Of a stretch of DNA of 64,000 nt, positions 19,233 through 28,007 are shown piece after piece. The position numbers and the translations under genes were made by a program. The stretch's first letter is position 1. Each line of letters begins with the position of its first letter. Under the pieces are notes generated by a model. It did no database searches. It had not been told where the DNA came from and saw only the letters and a program-made list of their open reading frames with translations. Origin of the DNA: Dyella acidisoli (lineage in GTDB: Bacteria; Pseudomonadota; Gammaproteobacteria; Xanthomonadales; Rhodanobacteraceae); the NCBI RefSeq assembly GCF_030160295.1, contig NZ_BSOB01000061.1, positions 228,398 through 292,397 on the forward strand, in the 5' to 3' direction.

Positions 19233-20233
19233 TGCTGCTGATCGGCATCGCCGGCACCGAGCTGCTGTCGCACGAACACGCGTGGCTCACTGCGCCCGGT
19301 GTGGCCGGCGTGATTCTGTTTGCGCGCAACTACAAAAGTCGCGAGCAATTGCTCGCATTGACCGAATCCATCCGTTCGATGGCGGGTGAAGATTTCCTGC
19401 TCGCAGTCGATCAGGAAGGCGGTCCTGTGCAACGCTTCCGCGAAGACTTCACGCGCTTGCCGGCGCTGGCGAAAATCGGTGTGGTTTACGACCGCGATCC
19501 GATCGAAGCCATCGAGCTCGCGCAGGAACACGCCTGGGTGATGGCGAGCGAGCTGCGCGCCAGCGGCGTTGATTTCAGTTTCGCTCCCGTGGCCGATCTG
19601 GCGCGCGGCAATGCTGCGATCGGTACGCGTGCGTTCCATGCCGATCCAGATATCGCCGGCGAGCTGATCCACGCCTATGTGCGCGGCATCCATCTGGGCG
19701 GTATGGCGGCGGTGCTCAAGCATTTCCCCGGTCATGGCTCGGTGGCCGTCGATACGCACAAGGCGCAGGCGATTGATCCGCGTTCGCTGGATGACATTCG
19801 CCGTGACGATCTGCGTCCATTCCTGGAAGGTTTCTCGGCCCATGCCGAGGCCGTGATGATGGCGCATGTGGTGTACCCGGCCGTGGACGATCAGCCTGCC
19901 GGCTATTCGCGCCGCTGGATCCAGGACATCTTGCGCAGCGAACTCGGCTTTCAAGGCGCGGTGATCAGCGACGACATCAGCATGGCGGCCGCCGGCGTGG
20001 CCGGCGGGGTGGCCGAACGCGTGCACGCGCATCTGCAAGCGGGCTGCGATCTGGTATTGGCCTGTTTCCCCGACGTCGTGGAAGAAGCCATCGCTGCCAT
20101 GCCCACGCCTTCCGGAGCCAGCATGCAACGCATCGCCGCTTTGCGTGGCGCAGTCGGCTCGACCTGGGCCAGCCTGCTGGACAATCCGCAACGCGATCAA
20201 TTCGTCGCGCGCGTTACCGCATTGGATCACTAA
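19232..20233 (+). CDS. nagZ: Beta-N-acetylglucosaminidase NagZ
   Basis: A 333-residue cytoplasmic glycoside hydrolase family 3 enzyme that removes GlcNAc from anhydro-muropeptides in cell-wall recycling, shaping the AmpR inducer pool. Signature blocks are VDQEGGPVQRF, KHFPGHGSVAVDTHK with the catalytic His, and SDDISMAA with the nucleophile Asp. The ATG at 19232 overlaps the preceding stop; the TTG one codon upstream is not needed. The phosphoribosyltransferase gene follows after 11 bases. Confidence 0.96.
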   Translation: MLLIGIAGTELLSHEHAWLTAPGVAGVILFARNYKSREQLLALTESIRSMAGEDFLLAVDQEGGPVQRFREDFTRLPALAKIGVVYDRDPIEAIELAQEHAWVMASELRASGVDFSFAPVADLARGNAAIGTRAFHADPDIAGELIHAYVRGIHLGGMAAVLKHFPGHGSVAVDTHKAQAIDPRSLDDIRRDDLRPFLEGFSAHAEAVMMAHVVYPAVDDQPAGYSRRWIQDILRSELGFQGAVISDDISMAAAGVAGGVAERVHAHLQAGCDLVLACFPDVVEEAIAAMPTPSGASMQRIAALRGAVGSTWASLLDNPQRDQFVARVTALDH

Positions 20234-20244
20234 GGATTTTCGTC

Positions 20245-20811
20245 ATGAGCACATCCTCATCCACCCAGGCCGTCCCTTCCCTGGCGGAAGCATTGACTCG
20301 CTCCGACATTCTGTTCAAGCGGGAAGACCTGGACACCGTCATCGCACACTTGGGGCGCGCCGTCGATGCAGCACTCGATGGCGAACGCGCCGTGTTTCTC
20401 ACCGTGATGAACGGCGCGCTGATGTTCGGCGCACAGCTTGCTTTGTCGATTCGCACCGATCTTGAATTCGACTACGTGCACGCGACACGCTATCGCGGCG
20501 CAACCAGCGGCAAAGAGCTGCATTGGCTGCGCGCACCTTCCGCGTCCTTGCAGGGGCGCACCGTGTTGCTGGTGGATGACATTCTGGACGAAGGGCACAC
20601 CCTCAAGGCGGTGCGCGACGACTGCCTGCTGCGTGGCGCCAAGCGCGTACTGGTCGCCACACTTTGCCGCAAACAGCACGGCCGTTGCGTGGAAGGCATT
20701 GAAAGCGATTTCAACGGCGTGGATCTTCCCGACCGTTACGTCTTCGGCTATGGCATGGACTATTACGAGCAAGGCCGTAATCTGCCTGCCATTTACGCGT
20801 TGAAAGAATAA
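20245..20811 (+). CDS. Hypoxanthine-guanine phosphoribosyltransferase
   Basis: A 188-residue type I phosphoribosyltransferase that salvages hypoxanthine and guanine with PRPP. It shows VFLTVMNGALMFGAQL, the flexible loop region and the PRPP-binding loop TVLLVDDILDEGHTL. In Xanthomonadales this gene is typically paired with the next one, so thioinosine phosphorolysis followed by base salvage makes biochemical sense. A repeat pair separates the two genes. Confidence 0.93.
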   Translation: MSTSSSTQAVPSLAEALTRSDILFKREDLDTVIAHLGRAVDAALDGERAVFLTVMNGALMFGAQLALSIRTDLEFDYVHATRYRGATSGKELHWLRAPSASLQGRTVLLVDDILDEGHTLKAVRDDCLLRGAKRVLVATLCRKQHGRCVEGIESDFNGVDLPDRYVFGYGMDYYEQGRNLPAIYALKE

Positions 20812-20828
20812 CCTCGTACTTTTTGGGG

Positions 20829-20957
20829 CCGTCATTCCCGCGAAAGCAGGTACGCGGGGAGGGCACATGGATGTGCCCGGCTTTGAGGAGCGAGGAATCC
20901 ATTTTTCAATTACCACCAAAGAGCAACATGGATTCCCGCTTTCGCGGGAATGACGGC
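20829..20957. repeat. REP-like inverted pair, GCGAAAGC type
   Basis: GTCATTCCCGCGAAAGC at 20831 and the inverted copy GCTTTCGCGGGAATGAC near 20938-20954 bracket about 85 bases. Each copy is itself a hairpin (CCCGC-GAAA-GCGGG when intact). Similar pairs occur at 27904 and 37465. Confidence 0.85.
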
Positions 20958-20986
20958 TCTGAGGTATTCGCTACAGGAAAAGCGTG

Positions 20987-21736
20987 ATGTCACACCCCAT
21001 CGACCTCGCCGTGATCGGCGGCAGTGGCTTGTATCAGTTTCCAGGTCTGGAAAATGCCACGCGTCAAAGCGTCGAAACGCCGTATGGCCCGGCGTCCGGC
21101 GACGTCGTGATAGGCGATTTCGCCGGCCGGCGCATCGCCTTTCTCGCCCGTCATGGCGAAAGCCACACCTTGCCCCCGCACCGGGTGAACTACCGTGCAA
21201 ACGTGTGGGCTTTGCATCATCTCGGCGCGCGCCGGGTGATTGGGGTAAATGCCGTTGGCGGTATTCGGCACGACATGGGGCCGCGCGCCATCGTCGTACC
21301 GGATCAGATCATCGATTACACGCACGGGCGCTACACGAGTTTTTGCGACGTCGAAGGTGCCGAGGTCAAACACATCGATTTCAGCGAACCCTATACAGCT
21401 TCCTTGCGTATCGCCTTGATCAATGCGGGAAAAAAGGCGGGCGTAGCGGTGATAGATGGCGGCTGCTACGGCGCCACCCAGGGACCGCGACTGGAAACCC
21501 GTGCGGAAATCGCGCGCATGAAACGCGACGGCTGTGATCTGGTTGGCATGACCGGCATGCCCGAAGCCACATTGGCGCGCGAACTTGAACTGGAATACGC
21601 CTGCCTTGCATTGGTTGCCAACTTCGCCGCCGGTTGTGGCGACGAGGCTGAAATCAGCATCGAGGAAATCTTTGCGCACCTGGCGGCGGCGACTGCGGAG
21701 GTACCCCCCATCCTTGCGGAATTGCTCAAAAGCTAA
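20987..21736 (+). CDS. S-methyl-5'-thioinosine phosphorylase (MTAP/PNP family)
   Basis: A 249-residue purine nucleoside phosphorylase. It shows GGSGLYQFPGL, the phosphate-binding FLARHGESHTLPPHRVNYRANVW, and TQGPRLETRAE. In methylthioadenosine phosphorylases the base-recognition loop carries aspartates; here it reads LVANFAAGCG, which favours a 6-oxopurine, so methylthioinosine is the likelier substrate, as in Pseudomonas and Xanthomonas. The ATG at 20987 follows AGGAAA; a GTG one codon earlier is an alternative. Confidence 0.9.
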   Translation: MSHPIDLAVIGGSGLYQFPGLENATRQSVETPYGPASGDVVIGDFAGRRIAFLARHGESHTLPPHRVNYRANVWALHHLGARRVIGVNAVGGIRHDMGPRAIVVPDQIIDYTHGRYTSFCDVEGAEVKHIDFSEPYTASLRIALINAGKKAGVAVIDGGCYGATQGPRLETRAEIARMKRDGCDLVGMTGMPEATLARELELEYACLALVANFAAGCGDEAEISIEEIFAHLAAATAEVPPILAELLKS

Positions 21737-21779
21737 GCAACGGGCTGGCCCGGAAATACCCTACCAATCGCACTGCATA

Positions 21780-21809
21780 TTGCGCTTTATATAAAAACAT
21801 GCAGATACT
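21780..21809 (+). promoter_or_regulatory. Candidate sigma-70 promoter of the cold-shock gene
   Basis: TTGCGC (21780-21785) and GATACT (21804-21809) are spaced by 18 bases and would start a leader of about 85 bases, in keeping with cold-shock mRNAs that have long untranslated leaders. The match to consensus is only moderate. Confidence 0.35.
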
Positions 21810-21900
21810 TTCTCTGTGCCAGGGGCGGCGGACCTAGGGGTAGAGGTGGTTCTCGCAGAGACTTGGTGCATCCAGTCCTTAGATTCAGAGGTTCACGCAA

Positions 21901-22107
21901 ATGCGTTTCGGTACGGTCAAGTGGTTCAACGATGCCAAGGGTTTCGGCTTCATCGCGCCCGAGGACGGTGGGGAGGACGTGTTTGTCCACTTCTCAGCGA
22001 TTAACTCCAAGGGCTTCCGCAGCCTGCAAGAAGGTCAGCGCGTGAAGTTCGAAGTCACCACGGGTCCGAAAGGTGCCCAGGCTTCCGGTGTTGAAATCGC
22101 AAGTTGA
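21901..22107 (+). CDS. Cold-shock protein (CspA family)
   Basis: A 68-residue single-domain RNA-binding OB-fold protein. RNP1 is KGFGFI (residues 14-19) and RNP2 is VFVHF. Such proteins melt mRNA structure at low temperature or act as constitutive RNA chaperones. It stands alone with its own leader and a strong terminator, so it is monocistronic. Confidence 0.97.
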   Translation: MRFGTVKWFNDAKGFGFIAPEDGGEDVFVHFSAINSKGFRSLQEGQRVKFEVTTGPKGAQASGVEIAS

Positions 22108-22139
22108 GCAAGCCATCGTTGTGACCGCGATTCAAAAAG

Positions 22140-22169
22140 AAAACCCCGCCTCGGCGGGGTTTTCTTTTT
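22140..22169 (+). terminator. Intrinsic terminator of the cold-shock gene
   Basis: AAAACCCCGCC (22140-22150) pairs with GGCGGGGTTTT (22153-22163), followed by CTTTTT. Confidence 0.92.
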
Positions 22170-22257
22170 AGACGAGGAAAAATTTTAGATCGATGCAAAG
22201 GTGCGTAATCGTTATCGCCTTTTGCTTGCGTGGAGAATGCGATAACTGCCTAAGTAA

Positions 22258-22282
22258 GCCCCTCGCCCGGAGGGAGAGGGGC
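22258..22282. repeat. Single CCTCTCCC-type dispersed repeat
   Basis: A hairpin of the GCCCCTC-CC(G)GGAGGG-GAGGGGC type lies just past the 3' end of the ABC transporter gene. Longer paired versions occur at 39757, 43468 and 45084. Confidence 0.65.
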
Positions 22283-22309
22283 ATGTTTTCAGAGCCTGAT
22301 CACGACGAG

Positions 22310-24082
22310 TCACGCGACAAACTGCAGCCGCGCAAGCTCTGCGTAAAGACCGCCTTCCGCCAACAGACTTTCGTGCGTACCCTGCGCCACGATGCGTCCG
22401 CCATCCATCACCACAATGCGATCCGCGCGCTGCACGGTGGCAAGGCGATGGGCGATCACCAGGGTGGTACGGCCTTTCTCCAAACGCTCCAGTGCCTGCT
22501 GGATCGCCGCTTCCGATTGAGCGTCCAGTGACGACGTCGCTTCGTCCAAGAGCAACAACGGAGCGTTGCGCAAGATCGCGCGTGCAATGGCGATGCGCTG
22601 GCGTTGACCGCCAGAAAGGCGTACGCCACGCTCGCCCAGTTCCGCTTCGTAACCATCCGGCAGCATCTGGATGAAATCGTGCGCCTCGGCCGCGCGGGTG
22701 GCTGCACGTACTTCCTCGTCACTGGCGTCTTGGCGGCCGAAGCGAACGTTGTTGGCCGCGGTGCCGCCGAAGATCACCGTCTCCTGGGGTACCAGCGCAA
22801 TCGCACCACGCAATTCGGGCAGCGTCATGGCGCGCAGATCGATGCCGTCGAAACGGATATGCCCTCGCTGGGGATCGTAGAAACGCAACAGCAAGGCGAA
22901 CACCGTGCTCTTGCCCGCGCCCGAAGGCCCGACCAGCGCCACCGTTTCGCCTGGCCGGATATCCAGATTGAAACCATGCAGGGCCGGTGCATCCGGGCGG
23001 GTGGGGTAGTGGAATTCGACATCCTCAAAACGCAGCGCGCCGCGCACCGGTCGCGGCAAGGCTTGCGGATGCAGCGGATCGGCGATGCTGGCTTCCTCGC
23101 CGAACAACTCGCCGATGCGTTCCATCGCACCGGCCGCGCGCAGCACGTCGCCCCACACATCCGAAAGACCCATCATCGAGCCGCCGGAAAGCATGGCGTA
23201 CACCACGAACTGCGCCAGCACACCGGCTTCCAGACTACCGGCCAGCACATCGCGTGCGCCCACCCATAGCACCAACGTGATCGCACCGAAGAACAGCACG
23301 ATCACCGCTGCAGTAAGTATCGTGCGCATACCAATGCGGCTGCGCGCAGTAGCCAGCGCGCGTGCAATGGCGCTGCCGTAGCGATCGCTTTCGATGCCCT
23401 CGCGTGCATACGCTTTGACGGCCGGCGCCGCGTTGAGCGTTTCGTTGGCGACCGCTGCCGCGTCGGCAAGCCGGTCCTGGCTGGCGCGCGAAAGCTTTTG
23501 CACGCGGCGCCCGAAAATCAGTATCGGCAATACCACGGCGGGAATCACCAGTGCGGTCAATCCGGCCAGTCGCGGACTGGTCCAGATCATTGCGACGGTC
23601 GCACCCACCAACATCACTGCACTGCGCAACGCCACCGAGATGCCCGAACCCACCAACGCCTGCACCACTTCCGTGTCGGTGCCCAAGCGCGAAATCAGTT
23701 CACCCACCCGATTGCGTTCGAAAAAGCCGACATCCAGGCGAATCACGTGCGCATACAATTTCGAGCGCAGCGCGGCGAGCGTGCGCTCGCCCAGCAACGT
23801 AATGCAGTAGAAGCGCGCGGCGGTGGCAAACGCCATCACCAAGGCCACGGCAAACAGGCCCAGAAAGCTGCTGTTGATCGCCGTGGTGCTGGAGTTGCGA
23901 AAGCCGTGATCGATCATGTGCCGCACTGCCATCGGCAGTACCAGCGTGGCGCTGGAAGAAATGGCCAGAAACACCAGCCATCCCAGCGCCAACACGCGAT
24001 GCGGCTTCATGAACGGCCATAGCAGCCGGAGGGAACCGATACGGCGAGGGGGCTTGGGATCGTTCGCAGAAGTCGTGCTCAT
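22310..24082 (-). CDS. ABC transporter, MsbA/BmrA-type half-transporter (fused permease-ATPase)
   Basis: A 590-residue exporter half, expected to work as a homodimer in the inner membrane. Six membrane helices occupy about residues 25-320; the ATPase domain has Walker A GPSGAGKST, the signature LSGGQRQRIAIARAI, Walker B LLLLDEATSSLD and the switch His in VIAHRLATV. The substrate is not evident; lipid A and drugs are both handled by this family. The next minus-strand gene upstream (YigZ) ends 56 bases before its start, so the two may be co-transcribed. Confidence 0.93.
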   Translation of the reverse strand: MSTTSANDPKPPRRIGSLRLLWPFMKPHRVLALGWLVFLAISSSATLVLPMAVRHMIDHGFRNSSTTAINSSFLGLFAVALVMAFATAARFYCITLLGERTLAALRSKLYAHVIRLDVGFFERNRVGELISRLGTDTEVVQALVGSGISVALRSAVMLVGATVAMIWTSPRLAGLTALVIPAVVLPILIFGRRVQKLSRASQDRLADAAAVANETLNAAPAVKAYAREGIESDRYGSAIARALATARSRIGMRTILTAAVIVLFFGAITLVLWVGARDVLAGSLEAGVLAQFVVYAMLSGGSMMGLSDVWGDVLRAAGAMERIGELFGEEASIADPLHPQALPRPVRGALRFEDVEFHYPTRPDAPALHGFNLDIRPGETVALVGPSGAGKSTVFALLLRFYDPQRGHIRFDGIDLRAMTLPELRGAIALVPQETVIFGGTAANNVRFGRQDASDEEVRAATRAAEAHDFIQMLPDGYEAELGERGVRLSGGQRQRIAIARAILRNAPLLLLDEATSSLDAQSEAAIQQALERLEKGRTTLVIAHRLATVQRADRIVVMDGGRIVAQGTHESLLAEGGLYAELARLQFVA

Positions 24083-24138
24083 GGAGCCTCGCCGCAGTCA
24101 GGACCGATTCGACATGGGGCTTTCGCCAGGCGATTCAA

Positions 24139-24735
24139 TCATTCCAGCGAATATGCCTCACGGCGCCCGCGGCTGATATCCACGATGCGTGCCTTGGCTT
24201 CAGCCGCCCGATCGGCAGGAAGGCGCAGATGCAGCGTTACGCCTTCGGCATCGAAGGCCTCCTGTTCGACCTCTGCGCCGAGTTCCTTCAGCCTGGCCTT
24301 CATCAGGGTGAGCTCGGCGAAATCGCAATGAAGGCCCAGTCGAGCCATCGCCACGATGGGTGTGCGCTCGGCAAGGCGCAGGCACTCGGCGGCGGTACCG
24401 CCGTAGGCGCGCGCCAAGCCGCCAGCGCCGAGCTTGATACCGCCGAACCAGCGCGTAACCACCACCACGACACCGTCGATGCCCTGACCCTCAATGGCCT
24501 GCAGGATGGGCCGGCCGGCGGTGCCGCCGGGTTCCCCGTCGTCGTTGAAGCGATAATCCTGGCCGATGCGGTACGCCCAGCAGTTATGCGTGGCCGAGGC
24601 GTCGCTGACGTGCTGCACAAACGCCAATGCCTGCTGCGGGGTATCCACGGGCGCAGCCTGGGCGAGGAAGCGGCTTTTGCGAATATCTTCGCTGTGTTGG
24701 AAAGGGGCGGTCAGGGTGTGCAACATCGAGCTCAT
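24139..24735 (-). CDS. yigZ: YigZ/IMPACT family protein
   Basis: A 198-residue protein with the UPF0029 N-terminal domain: KSRFLAQAAPV, ATHNCWAYRIG, DDGEPGGTAGRPIL and VTRWFGGIKLGAGGLARAYG are all diagnostic. A ferredoxin-like C-terminal domain follows. The eukaryotic relative IMPACT modulates translation control; the bacterial role is not settled. Confidence 0.93.
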   Translation of the reverse strand: MSSMLHTLTAPFQHSEDIRKSRFLAQAAPVDTPQQALAFVQHVSDASATHNCWAYRIGQDYRFNDDGEPGGTAGRPILQAIEGQGIDGVVVVVTRWFGGIKLGAGGLARAYGGTAAECLRLAERTPIVAMARLGLHCDFAELTLMKARLKELGAEVEQEAFDAEGVTLHLRLPADRAAEAKARIVDISRGRREAYSLE

Positions 24736-24820
24736 GCTGCAGAGGGTAGGCGAAATCGCTGACTGCAGTCATATCGTGTATGACGACTTACACTACGCTG
24801 CCCGCTTTTGATGGGAATGG

Positions 24821-25585
24821 ATGCGCATGCTGCTTCTGTTGTTTCTGCTTTGCGTGATGGGCTATCTGGTCAGCCGTTTTCGCCGCGGCCGTGGCGGCTG
24901 GCTGTTTTATGGACTCGCGTTCGTTCTATTCGTGGCCAGCGCCTGTGGGCCGCTGCCAGCCTGGTTGCTCACCCACCTGCAGGCGCCTTATGCGACCCGG
25001 CCTGCAGTGACCTGGGCACCGCGCAACGCAATCGTGGTGCTGGGTGTGGGCACATCGCGCGTAGCATTCACCGGGCAGGTCAACCCCACGGTCTTCGCGG
25101 GAGGGCGGCTTGCGGAAGGTTATACGCTGTATCGCGCGTGCAAGCAGAGCGGTAACGATTGCAAAGTGATCGTCACTGGCGGTGATCCGTTCCGTAATGG
25201 TGTAACGGAAGCAGCTGCGTATGGCGACGTGTTGCTCGGCATGGGCGTGGAGCGTAACGACCTCATGCTCGAAACGCGCAGCATGAATACCTGGCAGAAC
25301 GCGCAATTCGTGCAGCCCATGCTCACGGCGTACATGCCTCAGCGCGTGGTGCTGGTGACATCCGCCGTGCATATGCGCAGGGCGCAGAAGTATTTCGAGC
25401 ACTTCGGTATCGATGCGCTACCGGTGCGTGCCGACTACGAGGACGCGCGACTGACGCTGTTCCCGATGGGTTGGAACATGTCGCTGACGGAAGCTGCGTT
25501 GCACGAATACGTGGGTGTGTTGACGTATTACATGTACAACGCGTTTGGCTGGAATGCGCCGCCGAGTCGATACGGCGCGCCTTGA
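24821..25585 (+). CDS. YdcF/SanA-type DUF218 membrane protein
   Basis: A 254-residue protein with two N-terminal membrane helices (about 2-18 and 28-48) and a periplasmic DUF218 domain (NAIVVLGVGTSR, VIVTGGDP, MLETRSMNTWQNA, VVLVTSAVHMRRAQKYFEHFG). Relatives SanA and ElyC act in envelope integrity or lipid-carrier handling; the reaction is not established. A dispersed repeat begins directly after the stop. Confidence 0.87.
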   Translation: MRMLLLLFLLCVMGYLVSRFRRGRGGWLFYGLAFVLFVASACGPLPAWLLTHLQAPYATRPAVTWAPRNAIVVLGVGTSRVAFTGQVNPTVFAGGRLAEGYTLYRACKQSGNDCKVIVTGGDPFRNGVTEAAAYGDVLLGMGVERNDLMLETRSMNTWQNAQFVQPMLTAYMPQRVVLVTSAVHMRRAQKYFEHFGIDALPVRADYEDARLTLFPMGWNMSLTEAALHEYVGVLTYYMYNAFGWNAPPSRYGAP

Positions 25586-25591
25586 TTCGTA

Positions 25592-25680
25592 AGTTGGGGT
25601 GCAAACCCCAACATGGTGATGTTAGTTCTCGCGAGGTTGGCCCCTCACCCCAACCCTCTCCCCGAAGGGGAGAGGGGGAA
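25592..25680. repeat. GTTGGGGT repeat followed by CCTCTCCC repeat
   Basis: AGTTGGGGTGCAAACCCCAA at 25592-25611 is followed by a hairpin CCTCTCCCCGAAGGGGAGAGG ending near 25677. They fill the gap between two convergent genes. Confidence 0.75.
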
Positions 25681-25688
25681 AGGCAACA

Positions 25689-26747
25689 TCACGCGCTCTT
25701 CAACGAAGCGATATCAATCACAAAGCGATAGCGCACATCGCTGCTGAGCATCCGCCCGTAAGCCGTGTTGATGTCCTGGATGTTGATCATCTCCACATCC
25801 GCACCAATGCCATGCTTCGCACAGAAATCCAGCATCTCCTGCGTTTCCGCTATGCCGCCGATCAACGAACCGGCCAGCGAGCGTCGGCCGAAGATCAATC
25901 CACCCGCATGCACCGGCGGGTTAACTGGTTCCACTAAGCCTACCAATACGTGTACGCCATCCAACTTCAGCGTGGCGAGGTAGGGATTGAGGTCGTGCTG
26001 ATGCGGCACGGTATCCAGAATGAAATCGAAGTGGCCGGCGACGGCTTCCATCTGCTTCGGATCGGTGGACAGCACCACGTGATCGGCGCCCAGTCGGCGC
26101 GCTTCCTCTTCCTTGCCGGGCGAGCGGGTAAACAGCGTGACATCCGCGCCCAGCGCCTTGGCGAACTTTAGGCCCATGTGGCCCAGGCCACCGAGCCCGA
26201 CGATAGCCACCTTGTGACCTTCGCCGATGTTCCAGTGGCGCAGCGGCGACCACGTGGTGATGCCGGCGCACAGCAGCGGCGCGGCAGCTTTCGGATCGAC
26301 GCCATCGGGCACGCTTAGCACGAACGTGTCGGATACCACGATGCGCTCGGAGTAGCCGCCGTAGGTCGTGAGCCCGTCGCGTCGGTCGACGCTGTTGTAG
26401 GTGAAGGTGGGCATTTCGTTGCAGTACTGCTCCAGGCCTTGCGCACAGGCGTCACAGTGCTGGCAGGAGTCGACCATGCAACCTACACCCACCATGTCGC
26501 CGACCTTGAAGCGAGTCACCTCGGTGCCCACCGAAGCCACGCGGCCGATGATCTCGTGGCCGGGTACCAGCGGATACCGGCTGCCGCCCCATTCGTTGCG
26601 TGCTTGGTGGATGTCGGAATGGCAGACGCCGCAATACAGGATGTCGATCACCACATCGTCCGGTCGCGGGTCGCGGCGTTCGAACTGGTGCGGGGCGAGG
26701 GGCGTAGTAGCGGACTGCGCGGCGTAGCCGCGAATGCTGAGGGCCAT
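25689..26747 (-). CDS. Zinc-dependent alcohol/aldehyde dehydrogenase, YahK/CAD type
   Basis: A 352-residue NADP-dependent medium-chain reductase. It has the catalytic zinc ligands (CGVCHSDIH, GHEIIG), the structural zinc cysteine cluster (CQHCDACAQGLEQYC) and the cofactor motif GLGGLGHMGLKFAKA. Enzymes of this type reduce aldehydes to alcohols. The ATG at 26747 starts the conserved MALSIRGYAA; in-frame sequence upstream is not family-like. It is divergent from an AraC-type regulator gene, the likely controller. Confidence 0.93.
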   Translation of the reverse strand: MALSIRGYAAQSATTPLAPHQFERRDPRPDDVVIDILYCGVCHSDIHQARNEWGGSRYPLVPGHEIIGRVASVGTEVTRFKVGDMVGVGCMVDSCQHCDACAQGLEQYCNEMPTFTYNSVDRRDGLTTYGGYSERIVVSDTFVLSVPDGVDPKAAAPLLCAGITTWSPLRHWNIGEGHKVAIVGLGGLGHMGLKFAKALGADVTLFTRSPGKEEEARRLGADHVVLSTDPKQMEAVAGHFDFILDTVPHQHDLNPYLATLKLDGVHVLVGLVEPVNPPVHAGGLIFGRRSLAGSLIGGIAETQEMLDFCAKHGIGADVEMINIQDINTAYGRMLSSDVRYRFVIDIASLKSA

Positions 26748-26857
26748 GCGGTTCTCCAGAAGAAAGGGGGAGAGGAACATCGAGACGGCAAAGTATGCGC
26801 AGTGCAGCAAAAGTCCGGTAGCCGAATCCTGCTGGATGCTTGCACGATCCTGCAAAA

Positions 26858-26871
26858 TACCTTGTCAGGTA
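26858..26871. promoter_or_regulatory. Candidate operator between yahK-like and araC-type genes
   Basis: TACCTTGTCAGGTA is an inverted repeat (TACCT-N4-AGGTA) in the 183-base gap between the divergent genes, a plausible regulator site. No experimental model site is known to me. Confidence 0.3.
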
Positions 26872-26930
26872 CTCGCCTTGATCTGTAGGAACAGGCAATC
26901 TTCAGTTGTTTTTGACAGCCGACTCTCCGC

Positions 26931-27896
26931 ATGAACACTCAGCTCAAGCCGATCGGGATGCCCACCCGCCTCGAGCAAGATTACGAGGAATTGACAGCCA
27001 TCGTTGAACGATACGCTCAGGCCGAAGGCGTTACTGCCACGGCGTGGCCGGCTTTGTCGTTCTTCAGGGCGGATGCCCCCAGCGATCGTACCTGCGCCAT
27101 GTACGAGCCCTGCCTGGGCTTGCTGCTCCAAGGCAACAAGGACGTCCTGGTCGGGGAGGAGCGCTTCGAACAGGAATACGGTCATTACCTGATCAATTCC
27201 ATCGATGTGCCGGTCACTGCCCAGGTGGTACGTGCCTCCCCGCAGGAGCCGTGCCTGTGCATCACCTTGCGGCTTGACCCCGTGCGCATCGGTGAGTGGC
27301 TGTCCGAGGTCAAGTTGTCCAAACCTCCCGTGGCCACGGCGCGCGGCTTGGCCTTGAGCACGGTCAATTCGGATGTACTCGACCCCTTGCTGCGCTTGGT
27401 GCGCCTGCTCGATTCGCCTGACGATCTGTTGTTGCTGGCGCCGCTGATCGAACGGGAACTGATCTACCGGCTGCTCACCGGTGAGCAGGGCGCACGTCTT
27501 GCGCAGATCGTGACCGCAGGCGGGCAGGGGCAACAGATTGCGCGGGCGATCCAATGGCTCCGCCAGCACTACAACAAGCCGCTGCGCATCGCCGAGCTGG
27601 CCAGCATGGTGAACATGAGCCCATCGTCGCTGCATCACCACTTCCGCCAGATCACGGCGATGAGTCCGCTGCAGTATCAGAAAGTGCTGCGCCTGCATGA
27701 AGCGCGGCGATTGTTGCTGACCGAAGGCTGCGACGTGGCGACGGCTGCGCATCGCGTTGGTTATGAAAGCCCTTCGCAGTTCAGTCGCGAATACAGCCGG
27801 CAGCACGGTGCGCCACCGTTGCGGGATGTGATTCGCTTGCGATCGATGGGGCCGCTGGAAACGGTGGCTTGCGTAGAGCTTGATGTCCCCGCATAA
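26931..27896 (+). CDS. AraC-family regulator with AraC_N domain (YqhC-like)
   Basis: A 321-residue transcription factor. The N-terminal AraC_N domain (about 20-190; CLGLLLQGNKDVLVGEERFEQ) resembles that of YqhC, which senses aldehydes; two helix-turn-helix motifs follow (PLRIAELASMVNMSPSSLHHHFRQIT and DVATAAHRVGYESPSQFSREY). Because it is divergent from an aldehyde reductase gene, induction by aldehydes is a reasonable inference. Confidence 0.9.
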   Translation: MNTQLKPIGMPTRLEQDYEELTAIVERYAQAEGVTATAWPALSFFRADAPSDRTCAMYEPCLGLLLQGNKDVLVGEERFEQEYGHYLINSIDVPVTAQVVRASPQEPCLCITLRLDPVRIGEWLSEVKLSKPPVATARGLALSTVNSDVLDPLLRLVRLLDSPDDLLLLAPLIERELIYRLLTGEQGARLAQIVTAGGQGQQIARAIQWLRQHYNKPLRIAELASMVNMSPSSLHHHFRQITAMSPLQYQKVLRLHEARRLLLTEGCDVATAAHRVGYESPSQFSREYSRQHGAPPLRDVIRLRSMGPLETVACVELDVPA

Positions 27897-27903
27897 CTCT
27901 CAT

Positions 27904-27988
27904 CGCCGCCATTCCCGCGAAAGCGGGAATCCATTGTCGCCTTTCGCTGAAGAGCAAAATGGATCCCCGCTTTCGCGGGAATGACGGC
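27904..27988. repeat. REP-like inverted pair, GCGAAAGC type
   Basis: ATTCCCGCGAAAGCGGGAAT and its inverted partner CCCGCTTTCGCGGGAATGAC bracket about 35 bases between the convergent araC-type and aldehyde dehydrogenase genes. Confidence 0.88.
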
Positions 27989-28007
27989 CAGGAATATTGG
28001 GCGGGTT

